Shown here: positions 11,787 through 23,244 of the stretch, piece by piece
How the letters are laid out: each line of letters begins with the position of its first letter
Position numbering within the stretch: the stretch's first letter is position 1
Assembly (NCBI GenBank): GCA_014529385.2
Contig: CM043970.1
Span: 43,394,279 to 43,458,278 of the forward strand
DNA from: Adiantum capillus-veneris
Taxonomy: Eukaryota; Streptophyta; Polypodiopsida; Polypodiales; Pteridaceae
Reading direction: 5' to 3'
DNA: 64,000 nucleotides
The notes under the pieces: model-generated
What the model was told of the DNA's origin: nothing
The model's input: only the letters and a program-made list of their open reading frames with translations
Databases searched by the model: none
Position numbers and translations under genes: made by a program

Positions 11787-12491
11787 ATGGAAGGCAGGAC
11801 AAATAGTTCGACGGTGGCGCTTCATGTATGCATCTGTGTGGCGACGTTGCTAGCAGGCAGCGCCTCGGCCCAAGAATTGCAGCGCGCAGGCATGCAGCAA
11901 TTAACGATGATCTTGTTATGGCATGCATCAATTAACGATGATGTTGTTGATGTGGCATAACCTATATTATGCATAAATTAACGCTCTTGTTTTGTGATCA
12001 GGCGTGCCAGCTGATGATAATCTCATCTGCATACAGCTCGACGACGGCCAGCATTGCTATTATAGGACATTGTATCCTGACGTTCATCCCGCCACCCTCA
12101 AGACATGGTGTGTCCCTGATAAAAACACATCAGAGCGGGAGCTGCACATTTTTCTTACCCGCATGTGTCACCCCGTCCGTCCGGCAGTGGTGCCCGTCGT
12201 GCACGCCGGTGGCCGCCACGGTCCCCACCGACACATGATAGGTCCGGCAGCCAGTCCAGTTCCTACCCCAATTACCAGTGGCCACCTAGACCAATACGCA
12301 CGGCCGTGTGCTGCCCACCAAATTTGTGATGCCATCCTCTCCCCGCATGGGCGCTGCATTCTTCCTTATACTCTCTACAACCATGCCTCCTATGCCACGA
12401 ACATCTATTGGCAGACGCACTTGCGACCAGCGGGCATCCCTTGCACCATGATAGCTGGCGTTGCCACCCACGTGGTGTACGCTGATCCGAG

Positions 12492-12574
<83 letters not shown>

Positions 12575-12627
12575 GGGCGCCGTTCTCTTTGTCTCTCTCT
12601 CTCTCTCTCTCTCTCTCAGGGGCGCCG

Positions 12628-12696
<69 letters not shown>

Positions 12697-12885
12697 GGGC
12701 GCGGTTGTCTTTGTCTCATGTTCCAATGCCACTAACTCTGTGTAATATATACTTTTAAGCCCCGTGCTTGTGCTCTAGATTCTAATTATTAATATTCAAC
12801 TTGTATAACATTTGTTGCAAGTGAGGGTAGCTGCCAATATCCGGGGACCACTGAGGAAGCACAAAAACTCCTTAGGGAGAGCTAG
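11787..12885 (+). CDS. Secreted X8 (CBM43) domain protein, copy 1; splice signals damaged
   Basis: Inferred exons: 11787-11889, 12002-12164, 12279-12490, 12821-12885 (about 180 aa). Exon 1 gives a signal peptide (LHVCICVATLLAGSASA, cut before QE). The rest matches the X8 domain, which binds beta-1,3-glucan (callose) in plant walls and plasmodesmata: TWCVPDKNTSERELH, then C-x5-C (CAAHQICDAI), GRC, NHASYATNIYW, IPC, YADPS joined by splicing to EGSCQYP, and a KLLRES-stop tail. The joins keep frame. Oddities: the first intron starts GC (AG|GCATGC) where GT is usual; the last acceptor reads CAAG where the sister copies have CAGG or TAGG, which would shift the frame. It may thus be a recent pseudogene or use weak splice sites. 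The CT tract lies in the last intron and is not coding. A PDCB-like or PDCB-pseudogene role is inferred from the domain only. Confidence 0.72.
12165..12278 (+). other. Candidate in-frame intron (exitron-like) within the X8 domain
   Basis: A GTGTCA...TTACCAG segment of 114 nt (38 codons) between two cysteine codons of the X8 domain. It stays open if retained, adding a Pro/His-rich insert that the family lacks. In copy 3 the equivalent segment (33015-33145) is 131 nt, and its removal restores the X8 frame. This length freedom favours an intron over coding DNA. Confidence 0.5.
12491..12820 (+). repeat. CT-rich last intron of X8 copy 1
   Basis: Three CT runs (about 12496-12572, 12588-12617, 12636-12694) separated by two near-identical spacers (AGGGGCGCCGTTCTCTTT). 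The first run begins six bases after the 5' splice site. Copies 2 and 3 have one shorter run (28050-28090, 33363-33390). The spacer duplication suggests unequal exchange or slippage. Confidence 0.85.
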
Positions 12886-13775
12886 CCCTTCCCATTGTCG
12901 CTGCTACGTGCTACGTGTGCAGTCATCTTCTTGATATTGATGGCACTAGCTGTCATTGCCTCGAGCAATGAGGATGCAGTCTCTTTTGACATTGTCACTT
13001 CCATTCATGTTGTGTAATCCAATAACCTTTGTCATATCTTTCTATTTGCACTTAATTCATTCATGGAATTTGGTTTTTCTTTCAAGGAAGAAACTCATCG
13101 TAACTGTATATAACTTCTCTAGATCTTTGCACATAAACCTGAAATACTCTGTCAATGTTTTTTCTATATCTATTTATTAAAAACATTACTCATTTTTTAA
13201 CGACGCATGCAAAATATACATCTATTTTTAAATTACATTTCTAAATCTAGACTTTTTTTTCTATTTATGTATTACTTACATCAAAATTATCTATATATTC
13301 TAAGTTTACATTTACATTATATTTATGTTTTTCATATGTTATATTTAGATTATACTAGTAGGTCTCCCCAGTCTCAGAAGAAGAAATTTGTTGCAAAAAG
13401 GGATCAAGATGCGTTGACGGGGTTATCTTGTTTTTTGGGTCTGGGGGAGGGGGGTTCTTTTTATAAATGTAGCCTTTCAGAGTATAGTTTTGATATTTTA
13501 TTTCATTCAAGACTCACCTTCCATTTCACGACGTCAAGGGTCGCTCCCTCTTCTCTACCGCCCTCTTCTACTACTTTGGCAGACGGTTCTCTTTCATAGC
13601 TTTCCACACATCACTATAGTAGGCTCTTTCTTAGTTTGGCATTGTCCCTTGCTCAGACGGTCATCTTCCCAAACCACAGACCATTTGCATCGGTCAGTTA
13701 TCGTTTTTCCTTGAAAGTCTAATAGCAATTTATTGTCGTATCACTGTATTGATTGATTTGCTGCCCTCGACCTTG

Positions 13776-13779
<4 letters not shown>

Positions 13780-13823
<44 letters not shown>

Positions 13824-13883
13824 TGCTTCAACTTTGGTGGCTTCGTGCTTCTTGCACCAATTGTATAGCCGCCCTCGACCTTG

Positions 13884-13972
<89 letters not shown>
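13780..13972. repeat. Two CT microsatellites around a duplicated spacer
   Basis: CT runs at about 13780-13818 and 13887-13972, each preceded by GCCCTCGACCTTGATGTC. The arrangement is mirrored at 20221-20340 and 26960-26985 in the partner arm, which the gypsy element has split. Confidence 0.9.
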
Positions 13973-13979
<7 letters not shown>

Positions 13980-14148
13980 ACGTTGCTTTAGCTTCCTGCT
14001 TCTTGCGCCAATAGTAGAAACAACCTTAGACTAGGCTAGTATAGCGCAAGTTCAAAGTTAATCTTAGAGGTTTTGGCCTTTTAATTTTTTGAAGCCATTA
14101 GTCATACTCTATATTTGTAGATTAAGTTTGAATGATATTATATCATAG

Positions 14149-14153
<5 letters not shown>

Positions 14154-14181
<28 letters not shown>
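14154..14181. repeat. (GA)n microsatellite
   Basis: Counterpart of CT tracts at 19941-20059 (much expanded there) and GA tract 34128-34167. A second short GA run is at 14313-14331. Confidence 0.9.
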
Positions 14182-14185
<4 letters not shown>

Positions 14186-14484
14186 GGTGGTACAATTCTC
14201 CCTAGCTGCGAGTCTTCACAGAAAATAAAATACAAAGCATCGAGATTGAATGTCCCAATCACCTCCTACGACTTGCTAAGAGGCTAGAGGAGACAGTGTC
14301 ACCTTGAACCATAGTAGAGAGAGAGAGAGAAAGAATTAATAGTACAATTGGCCCTAGCTACACATTTGTACTTACATAGATTGATAGAGAGAGTATCTAG
14401 GGTGAACATCATGATCACCTCCATGGACCAAAAATTAAAGGGTGTCGAAACGAAGCCCCCAATAGTGACTCCAGGTAGCCCAAA

Positions 14485-15615
14485 TGTCACGGGAACCGAA
14501 TAACAGAGATAGACAGCAAAACAGAGGAAGAAATCTTTGTATTGATAGTGTTTGATACAACAGAGAAGCAAAATATATATGGGCGCACTCCGTTGTACGG
14601 AGCTTGAACCTCCCGACCACCCCCGAGCTTCAATTCGCTTGCATGCAGCGTCTCACTCGCACTCGCACTCGCACTCTCACTCTCACTCTCACTCGCACTC
14701 GCACTCGCACTCGCAGAAGAAGAGATCAGTGAATGATCCCCAAACGCACCACCCGTCGTGCTTTTATCCTTCTTTTCCTCGAAAAGCCTGCACGATTTTC
14801 GTACCAAGTATACCTGCGAGAATAATATAAGAACGTGATCGCTAAGCGATCCGTAAAGGTTAGATTTCTATCATGACACTTTGCACAGATCCTGTTTCAC
14901 ACATTGATTTCTGCATCGCCTACAAAATAGCCAAAAGAACATACTCGTGCAACCAATTCAACATGATAATCAAAGTAAAAAAACATAATTATATACCTTC
15001 ATAATCTCAATTGTCATACTCTACCATGAAGAAACAATCCACTTCTTGGTTGATAGCAGGGAGAACTGTATGATGTTGTATGTCTGTCTGTCCCTGTGTA
15101 CACTACACTGTTGTTGCCTTCTGTTTGTTTTCATCATAACTTTTACAAACAACCTCAGAACAGAGCGATCCAGGTACTCAAAACGATGGGAATAGGTTTG
15201 GGCTACAAGGCATCGCGGACAGAATTGCAAAAAACATCTCTGTTTGGCTAAAAACGCAACTTTTAGGTCGCAACTCATAAAAGCTCTATTTTTGGATCTC
15301 CACTACTTTTTCAACTTATTTTAAGTCTACCCATGCATTTTAAGCTAAAACACATAAATATAAAATATTGATATTAATAAAAATCTCAATTTTACTGTTC
15401 ATAGACAGACTATCTGTTATTCATTAATCTTTATCAAATCCGTTTTTAGTGTATTATTTTAAAAAAAGAATATATGTTCTCTCTTAATATCTCAACTCAT
15501 TCGTATAAGCTCTATTTAATAGACTATTCAACAATCTTTCAAATCGTGCTAACGAAAGATATGTCCTGCTACATTCTTTTCGACTTTAAGAACTTCAAAG
15601 ACTAGTCCTATTACA
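14485..15615 (-). mobile_element. Solo LTR, gypsy family 2, with CCAAA target duplication
   Basis: 1131-bp LTR from TGTCACGG at 14485 to CTATTACA at 15615, flanked on both sides by CCAAA (14480-14484 and 15616-15620). The inverted partner arm still has the empty site, with one CCAAA equivalent near 19608-19612. It is the same subfamily as the LTR at 49546-50582. It shares its primer-binding-side half with the LTRs of the element at 20341-26959 but not its other half. Solo LTRs arise by recombination between the two LTRs of a full element. Short ORFs inside (for example a Ser/Ala/Glu run) are translations of a CACTCG microsatellite and not genes. Confidence 0.93.
14654..14717. repeat. LTR-internal CACTCG/CACTCT hexamer repeat
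   Basis: About ten hexamer units, including a central block of CACTCT. The same site has about five units at 20506-20539, four at 26196-26222 and three at 50394-50420. Confidence 0.85.
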
Positions 15616-15769
15616 CCAAAGGTGCATATGAAATCTCTGAGTGAACTCAAAAAAAGCCGCACAGAGTTGGGTTGAAACTTGGAATAGGGATATTGCAGAG
15701 CGAAGGGTGGTGGCAATTAAGTAGCACATTTCAACTAGCCTGTCGGGAGTGGGAATAGTCCGTAGCTAT

Positions 15770-16892
15770 TAGATGCCACAAACACAACGCAAAAAATTGG
15801 ATGATAAGGCTGTCAAATGTATTTTTGTTGGTTATAGTGCTGAAAGAAAAGGTTACATGTTATATCATCCGCAAACAAAGCGTATTCTGGTTTCATGGGA
15901 TGTATTGTTTGTGGAAGATTCTGTTCAACGCTTGCTGTCATATACTAGAGACAATAGTGTAAGCTCACAGGACATTTATGACACTTTGTTGCCTCTTTTC
16001 ATTGGTGGAAATACGAATGTAAGATCCAATGAGGCAAATGCACAGCCTATGGGGGTTTCTGAAAATGTTACAGATCAGCCTTTAACTAATGCAGACGTAC
16101 TTGATGAGGAAAGGGCTGAAAATGAACAGGCTAGAGGTATGCTAAAATGGCTGGTCCACACTTTGCATAACAGTAAATTGGATGCACCTTTGTCTAGTCA
16201 TACTTGTTCAGGCTCTTGCCATGCATCTTATGCATTAGATTGTTATGCTTTGGTTGTGTCTAGCTTACATGATGTTGAGGAGCCTCTGTCTTTTGATGAA
16301 GCACAGAATTTAGAAAATTAGATGGTTGCCATGCAATCAGAATATGAGCACTTATAGAAAATGACACATGGAATTTATGTCATTTGCCTCCTAGCAAAAA
16401 GTCCATTGGTACGAAGTGGGTGTACAAGTTGAAATGCAAGCCGGATGGTGAGATGGATCGCCATAAGGCTCGACTTGTTGCAAAAGGTTATGCACAGCAA
16501 AAAGGCATAGATTATGAAGAGACGTTTTCTCCCACTTCTCGTATGGCTACTATGCATTTTCTATGTGCATTGACAGCTCATTTTGGTTGGGATGTACATC
16601 AATCAGACATTGTTACTGTTTTCTTGAATGGTGACATATTTGAGGAAGTTTATGTATCGCAGCCTCGCGGTTTTGTCATAAAAGGACCAGAGGACAAAGC
16701 GTGTAGATGTAAGAAGGCTTTGTGCGGGTTGAAGCAATCTCCTCATGCTTGGTATGAGAAAGCTGACACTCATTTGGTCAAACGAGGCTTTCGTAACAGT
16801 CCAACAGAAAGCACATTGTATGTAAATCGTGAGGGTGATATACTTCTCATTGTGGTTCTTTATGTCGATGATTTGTTGATCACTGCACCAAA

Positions 16893-16898
<6 letters not shown>
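15770..16898 (+). pseudogene. Copia integrase end and RT, copy B
   Basis: Plus-strand fragment starting abruptly in the integrase C-terminal region (MPQTQRKKLDDKAVK) and running through RT to YVDDLLITAPND, where it passes into a GA tract. Against copy A it shares the truncation point and the one-base deletion in the DALIEND region (near 16349). It has its own TAG in place of Trp at 16319-16321 (EN*MVAMQ). Integrase core, gag and LTR are missing: its left edge at 15768 is the breakpoint of the inverted duplication, not an element end. Confidence 0.9.
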
Positions 16899-16944
<46 letters not shown>

Positions 16945-16985
16945 AAACAAAAAAGAATAAAAACCAAAGAGAGAGAGAGAGGGGG
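16899..16985. repeat. GA tracts at the copia truncation point, copy B
   Basis: GA run to about 16940, then an A-rich spacer and a second GA run; mirror image of 1424-1493. The ORF reading RERERE here is an artefact. Confidence 0.92.
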
Positions 16986-17004
16986 GGAGAAGAGATTATG
17001 TTAA

Positions 17005-17640
17005 AATTTATGCTAGATTAGGTTAGATTACATTTAGATATATGTTTATGTTGAGTTTAAGATTAGGTTAGATTTAGATTTTTGTTAGATTAAGATTAAG
17101 TTAGATTTAAAATTAGGAAAGTATTAAAGCTTAGCTAGCTATATTAGATTTAAGTTAGATTACATATAGGTTTAGGATTTAAGATTGGATTAAATTCAGG
17201 TTTATGTTGAGTTTAATATAAAATTAGATTTAGATTAAGATTAAGACAAGATTTAAAATTAAGTAGATTAAATTTAGATTTAAGTTATATTACATTTAGG
17301 TTTAGGTTAGATTTAAGATTAGATTAGATTTAGGTTTATTTTGAGTTTAAGATTAGATTAGATCTAAATTTATGTTTGATGGACTAAATTTTTCTAGATT
17401 TAGGTTAGATTTTAGTGCATGTCAATGAAGGCGTGCTTTGCCCAAAGAGCAAACACTAGTTACACAACAATATGTATATTCCCATCAAAATTTGACACCT
17501 GTTAACTCACACACTAACCATATTCAATTAGCTGCGAATCACCACGTGTTCAATTAGGTTAGATTTAAGATTAGATTTTAGATTGAGTTTTTATCTTAGA
17601 GTCTACCTTCGGGATTACGGTAAAAAACTTAGAGTTAGAC
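17005..17640. repeat. TAGATT/TTTAGG-rich tract, inverted copy of 775-1412
   Basis: Same degenerate tract as near the window start, reverse-complemented, with a few unit-level indels between the two copies. 17640-18008 is non-coding flank shared with 400-775. Confidence 0.75.
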
Positions 17641-18007
17641 GAACGGTGATCCCTCTCTTCCTCTCTACGGATGCGACCTTAATTAAGTTGGAAAGCTTTC
17701 AACGGCATGATACTCAGATTGGAGGCCAACATGTAATGTGCTAAGTAATCCCTCGAACAAAGATCTACTATGAGAATATGTTAAGATGATGTGAAATGCT
17801 ACAACTAGAGAAGAGGCAAAGGGGTTTTGTCCACTACATGCACTATCATGTAGACGTGGGTGTGTAGATTTCTCGTACCCACAAATATAAGCATTGACCA
17901 ATAAAGACAAGATCATAACCCAGTGGTTTTGATCTCCGTGCACCTCTAGACCAAGGTGTGTGGGGATTGGACATGACTAGAGAATGTGAGCTGGTCTATA
18001 GTGTGAA

Positions 18008-18008
<1 letters not shown>

Positions 18009-18051
<43 letters not shown>
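18009..18051. repeat. (GA)n microsatellite
   Basis: About 21 GA units, longer than the inverted partner at 369-399. Confidence 0.95.
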
Positions 18052-18059
<8 letters not shown>

Positions 18060-18429
18060 TAAAAGATGGAGGATGCCAATAGAAGATTAAATTTATGTTC
18101 AGGTTATAAGGCTGTACCCTCATTATGAGTAGTGACGAGGATGTGGGGCCGTCCAACCGAAACACCTATCTCTCAACGAGGATCTTATGTCCTTGTAATC
18201 AATGCAAGTATGATGTGCAATGAACAAGACACGTTTCTTTGCAGCATGTTCGCGAATTTGGGGAGTTTGATCCATCTATTATAGATTGAATTGTTGCCAA
18301 TTATAAATCGTTGGACTCTAACACTGGCCAATAGGCAGCAATCTTGCAACCCAATAGACGTGTTCGCAGGCGCTTTTGTCAAGCAGCATATGTGAGGTAA
18401 TCGGGATGGCAGCCTCTTTGTAATGGCAG

Positions 18430-19190
18430 CCTCAAAATTCCTGCTTATGGTGATGCCTTAGATGATGGCCATGGTTGTGTTGATGATGTTGGTCTCAAGT
18501 TTTGAGATGTACCGTGGGGAACATTTTAAGTGTCCCTTTGGCATACACAACTTGATGAGGTAATCGGGAAGAGTTTGCAAGCCCTATCACTCTACCATTG
18601 AGGTTCAGTGTAAGACCACCTGCAAGAGCATACATATCTAGAGTTTTCATACATCTGTGAATATTGATGTTGTGGGCCTTCAAAAATAGAAAGGTGTCAT
18701 CCCCAAACCCTTTGCCCGGGATATCCTTACCTCCTAATTTGAGGGTTTGCAAATAGCCCTGTTGTGCCAGCTGATCCAGGTATGCGTGTAAAGAGTGGGA
18801 GGCCACAACAAAAAAAAGAGGGCTAATAGGACATCGTTGTCTTACCAATCTGGAAAAATATATTTTCTCAGAGAGTTTACCATTAATGATCAATCTCGAG
18901 TAAGCATGTTCACCAAGAAGAGAGATACAACAGATGATCGGAGGGAAAAACCCCATACCTTGCATGATTTGTTGCACAATGTCCCACTGCACCCACTCTC
19001 TCTCTCTCTCTACCCTGATGCAATCAACCTTGCCGACCTCTCCTAGTGCTGCATGGCAAGGCTCTTCTACAACATCCCTGTGCTCCGAGTAGGAGGATAG
19101 CCATACCACACAATTTGAGACAGAGGAGGCTCACTGACCCCGACCAATTCTGAGAGAGCTTGGGCCGAGAGGCCAGAGGTGAGGCACTTA
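18430..19190 (-). pseudogene. LINE reverse transcriptase fragment
   Basis: The minus-strand frame 18495-19109 shows the RT palm of a plant LINE: LLGEHAYSRLIINGKLSEK, then SRLVRQRCPISPLFFVVAS (motif near SVRQGCPLSP), then GKGFGDDTFLFL, where the usual FADD is FGDD, and LDMYALAGGLTLNL. The 5' RT half, endonuclease and ORF1 are absent. The region 18430-18600 recurs inverted at 43085-43265. It is homologous to the relic at 31600-31860. The single Ala-to-Gly change in the catalytic box and the truncation make activity unlikely. Confidence 0.78.
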
Positions 19191-19444
19191 GCAGCATTTT
19201 CTTGGAGCTATGCTTTTGAACTCCTCGCCTTAGCTTCTATCGCGCTACCACCTTGGCATATCCTTGCATTGGCATGTCACTTAGTGCCACATTGTTGCCT
19301 TTCCTTGTTTGCGGGTTGTTGCACTAGGCTGTAATCTTCGAGGCTTTGCCCTGACATTGATATGGAGGGCCGCACCCACCCTTGGCATTGATATGTGGGG
19401 GCAGTTGCACACTCACCATCCAAGACCGTGCCGGGCCTAGCTCT
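19191..19444. repeat. Spacer shared with 34260-34340
   Basis: 19280-19400 matches, inverted, the sequence at 34260-34345 (around CCAAGGGTGGGTGC). No coding feature recognised. Confidence 0.6.
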
Positions 19445-19754
19445 CAATGCATTCGTTGAGCTACGGACTATTCCCACTCCCGACAGGCTAGTTGAAATGT
19501 GCTACTTAATTGCCACCACCCTTCGCTCTGCAATATCCCTATTCCAAGTTTCAACCCAACTCTGTGCGGCTTTTTTTGAGTTCACTCAGAGATTCCATAT
19601 GCACCTTTGGGCTACTTGGAATCCCTATTGGGGGTTTGGTTTCGACACCCTTTAATTTTTTGTCAATGGAGGTGATCATGATGTTCACCCTCGATACTCT
19701 CTCTATCAATCTATGTAAGTACAAATGTGTAGTTAGGGCCAATTGTACTATTCA

Positions 19755-19757
<3 letters not shown>

Positions 19758-19808
<51 letters not shown>
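19758..19808. repeat. (TC)n microsatellite
   Basis: About 25 units; the partner site at 14313-14331 is much shorter. Confidence 0.95.
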
Positions 19809-19812
<4 letters not shown>

Positions 19813-19940
19813 TGGTTCAAGGTGACCTTGTCTCCTCTAGCCTCTTAGCAAGTCGTAGGAGGTGATTGGGACATTCAATCTCGATGCTTTGTATTTTATT
19901 TTCCATGCAGACTCGCAACTAGGGAGAATTGTGCCACCCA

Positions 19941-20065
<125 letters not shown>

Positions 20066-20340
20066 ATGATATAATATCATTCAAACTTAATCTACAAATA
20101 TAGAGTATTACTAATGGCTTCAAAAAATTAAAAGGCCAAAACCTCTAAGATTAACTTTGAACTCGCGCTACACTAGCCTAGTCTAAGGTTGTTTTTGCTA
20201 TTGGTGGAAGAAACAGTAAGCTGAAGCAACGTAGAGAGAGAGAGAGAGACATCAAGGTCGAGGGCGGCTATACAATTGGTGCAATAAGGAGGAAGCCACT
20301 AAAGTTGAAGCAACGCACACACAGAGAGAGAGAGAGAGAG

Positions 20341-21283
20341 TGTCACGGGAACCGAATAATAGAGATAGACAGCAAAACAGAGGAAGAAATCTTTGTATTG
20401 ATAGTGTTTGATACAACAGAGGAGCAAAATATATGGGCGCACTCCGTTGTACGGAGCTCGAACCTCCCGACCACCCCCGAGCTTCAATTCGCTTGCATGC
20501 AGCGTCTCACTCACACTCGCACTCGCACTCGCACTCGCAGAAGAGAAATCGGTGAATCCCCCCAAAACGCACCACCCGTCCTTCTATTCTCCCTTCTCCT
20601 CCAAAAGCCTGCGACCTCTTAAAATAGCCGCTTTTCTATTTTTGGCGTTCGGTCGACTCGACTTGCGTGCCAATATACCTGCGAGAACAAGGTAAAAGCG
20701 TGATCCCGAAGCGATCCGTAGAGGTTAGATTTTTTTATTTTTTTTAAAATTATATATATATATATATATATATTTTTAAGTCCACAATATTTTCAGCTGT
20801 CTTCAACTAAACATAACTCCCAAACGGAGCCAAAACAGCCCAAGTCCGTCTCACACAATCTTGTTGCCCTCGCTGCACTCTTCGGCGGCTATGTGATGGA
20901 AAATTTCCATAGCCTGCTCTGATTTGCTGAAAATCAACTTGCAAAACAGCATTTTCTACAAAAACGATGCAAAAACAGCAAATCCAACTTTTTTTTTAAT
21001 CTTTGGCCCTCAACGAGCATCAAAACATCAAAATCTCTAAAGACTCAAAGAACCAAAGTTGTTCCTTATAACGTAGGCTTCAATCGCTTCATACATCACT
21101 TTTTCAAAATCCCACGTTAACACCTTCAAAAATGCCCCAGAAAGTGCCTTCCGGATCAAAAAATTTTATCGGACGAAAACAATCCACACATCCTTCTACA
21201 CAGTGGACTAACTTTAAAACGACCAAAACTTCCTAGAAAACAAAATTTATTACTAAAACACCTCAAAATCAAGTCTTGTTACA
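20341..21283 (-). repeat. Gypsy 3' LTR (family 1, 943 bp)
   Basis: Runs from TGTCACGG to TTGTTACA in plus orientation. It differs from the 5' LTR mainly in an AT microsatellite (20752-20773), poly-T length and number of CACTCG units. Confidence 0.93.
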
Positions 21284-21296
21284 ATCTCCCCTTTTC
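21284..21296 (-). other. Polypurine tract
   Basis: Minus strand GAAAAGGGGAGAT directly before the 3' LTR; primes plus-strand DNA synthesis. The relic at 49536-49545 has the same tract (AAGGGGAGAA). Confidence 0.85.
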
Positions 21297-21312
21297 AAAA
21301 TTAACTCTGTCC

Positions 21313-22890
21313 TCAGAGTTGGAAGGAGGGAAATTTTCTTTGCAAAACACTAAGATCAACCCAAGATGCATCCTCTACTGGATAGTTCTGCCACTTAACC
21401 AAAACTTCCACAATGTCTCTATTTCTCAAATGTTTGACACACCTATCTAGCACTAAGTCTGGTTCTACTGTCAATGTTCCGTCATCTTTCCACTTAGAGT
21501 TGTCCTGTAAAACATGGTGCACGTTACGAACATACTTTTTCAATAAACTCACATGAAATACAGGATGCACTTTGACATGCGAAGGCAATTCCAATTTGTA
21601 AGCTAATGAACCAATGCGCTTCAAAATTTTAAATGGCCCAGCAAATCGTGGAGACAATCGCTTATCCTTTCCAAGAATCAAATGAGACTTCTCGGGAATA
21701 ACCTTTAAGAAAACCATATCCCAAGTTTCATACTCCACAACCCGATGTTTCTTGTCATAATACAATTTATGTCTCTTTTGGGCTTCTCTAATATTCCCCC
21801 TGATTTTGGCCAACTCGTTATCCATTTTCTCAAGCATCTCACGTGACAGTTCTACCTTATTCCTTGAGCTAAGAAAATTTATAGGTGTGGGACAGTTATA
21901 GCCATACATTGCTTCAAACGGGGTCATCCTAATAGATGAATGATATGAACTGTTGTATGCAAATTCAACCAAAGGCAAATATTCATTCCAATTAGATTGG
22001 TTTTCATTGACATACATTCGTAACATATCTTTTAAAATACGATTCACTCTCTCCGTTTCCCCATCGGTTTGAGGATGAAAAGCAGTAGACATGCGTAACT
22101 GGGTACCTATAGAGTCAAAAGTCGCTCTCCAGAAATGTGAAGTGAACTTAGAATCTCTGTCAGACACTATGCTCTTGGGCATGCCATGCAAACGAAATAT
22201 CTCTTTCACAAACAAGCGTGCAATGGTCAAAGCAGTATCAGTTATTTTCACGGGAAAGAAGTGAGCCTGTTTTGTGAGTCTATCTACTACCACAAAGATC
22301 GAGTCATACCCTCCACGAGTAATAGGAAGTCTAATAGTAAAGTCCATGGATATAGACTCCCACTTCTGTAAAGGAATGTCTAAGGGTTGAAGGTCACCAG
22401 GCATCCTCTTATGTTCAATTTTAACTTGTTGACATTGAAAGCATTCACGCACATAAATCTTAACATCCAATTTCATACGTGGCCAAAAGAATGAACTTTT
22501 AATCTTTTCATATGTCTTACTCAATCCAGGATGACCAGAAAAAGGTGAGTTATGACACTCATGCAGAATTTGACTCTTAAAAGCAGAATTTGCAGGAATA
22601 CACAAGCGGTCATAATAATACAGATTTCCCTTATACAAGTGATATCTGTTCTCATACATCTCACCAATATTCTCACGCAAGAATTTCAAAATAGGCGTGT
22701 AAAAAGAATCATTTTCAACTTCGGCATGTATCTCATCAACCAAATTGGATCGCACAACAATCAACAAATTACACATGGGCCTATGAATCAATGCATCTGC
22801 AACTTTATTTTCTTTCCCACACAAATACTTCAAGTCAAAATCATACTCAGCCAACAATTCAATCCATCTCCTTTGTCTGTTGTTTAACAA
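21313..22890 (-). pseudogene. Gypsy pol C-terminal part: connection/RNase H end, integrase, chromodomain
   Basis: Open frame of 525 codons after an in-frame TAG near 22892 (KYIFT*PLLNN, where family members have Gln). It begins with the RNase H end (RQRRWIELLAEYDFDLKY). Next come the integrase zinc region H-x4-H...C-x2-C (HECHNSPFSGHPGL...CFQCQQVK, 22560-22430), the DDE catalytic core with ISMDFTIRLP near 22340, IVSDRDSKFT near 22165 and TDGETERVNR near 22055, and the GPF/Y module (RFAGPFKILKRIG near 21640). The last part (21313-21470) is a chromodomain-like segment (DIVEVLVKWQNYPVEDASWV), which in chromoviruses steers integration towards particular chromatin. Best preserved part of the element. 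Confidence 0.92.
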
Positions 22891-22893
22891 TGG

Positions 22894-23244
22894 CTAAGTG
22901 AAAATATACTTCAAACTTTGATGATCAGTACGCAATTCAAATTTGACACCAAGCAAAAGATGACGCCAATGTTTCAATGCATGAACAACAGCAAGCAATT
23001 CTAGATCATGTGTTGCATAGTTCAATTCATGTCGTCTTAATTTCCTAGACTTATATGCAACCACTCTTCCTTCTTGTGTCAGAACACACCCTAGTTGTTC
23101 ACCACTAGCATCACATGACACAACAAATGGTTTGCCCATCTCAGGAACTTTCAAAACACAATTTTCTGCTATTTTAGCCTTCAAGGTTTCAAAAGCAGTC
23201 TCACAGGTAGAAGTCCACACAAAACCCTTGTCTTTCTTGGTCAC
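22894..23244 (-). pseudogene. Gypsy RNase H domain
   Basis: 116-codon frame with [18 protein letters not shown], the first RNase H Asp, and [19 protein letters not shown], then [13 protein letters not shown]. It overlaps the RT frame at 23201-23244 out of phase. Comparison with the family suggests a small deletion there, replacing the expected PITNL segment. RNase H would degrade the RNA strand during cDNA synthesis. Confidence 0.9.

Larger units (their letters stand above)
12290..15768. repeat. Inverted-repeat arm XYZ-1 (partner 19445-28285)
   Basis: Reverse complement of 19445-28285 once the solo LTR (14485-15615) here and the gypsy element (20341-26959) there are removed. Contents in order: end of the X8 gene, its 3' flank (12886-13200), an AT-rich block (13200-13740), CT blocks (13780-13972), a block with 14154-14484, and the stretch after the solo LTR. 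Similarity stops sharply at about 15768, where copia copy B begins. No other gene is seen. Confidence 0.85.

Noticed and set aside
12405-12735. Long Leu-Ser or Arg-Glu repeat proteins over CT/GA tracts (also at 13823-14014, 16603-16950, 19862-20074, 44615-44913, 46027-46385)
   Set aside because: These are translations of dinucleotide repeats. At 12491-12820 the tract is explained as intron sequence of the X8 gene.
14487-14830. Ser/Ala/Glu or His/Ser-repeat ORFs (also 20299-20622, 26098-26379, 50286-50621)
   Set aside because: They lie inside LTRs and are produced by the CACTCG hexamer repeat. The same reading recurs in every LTR copy.
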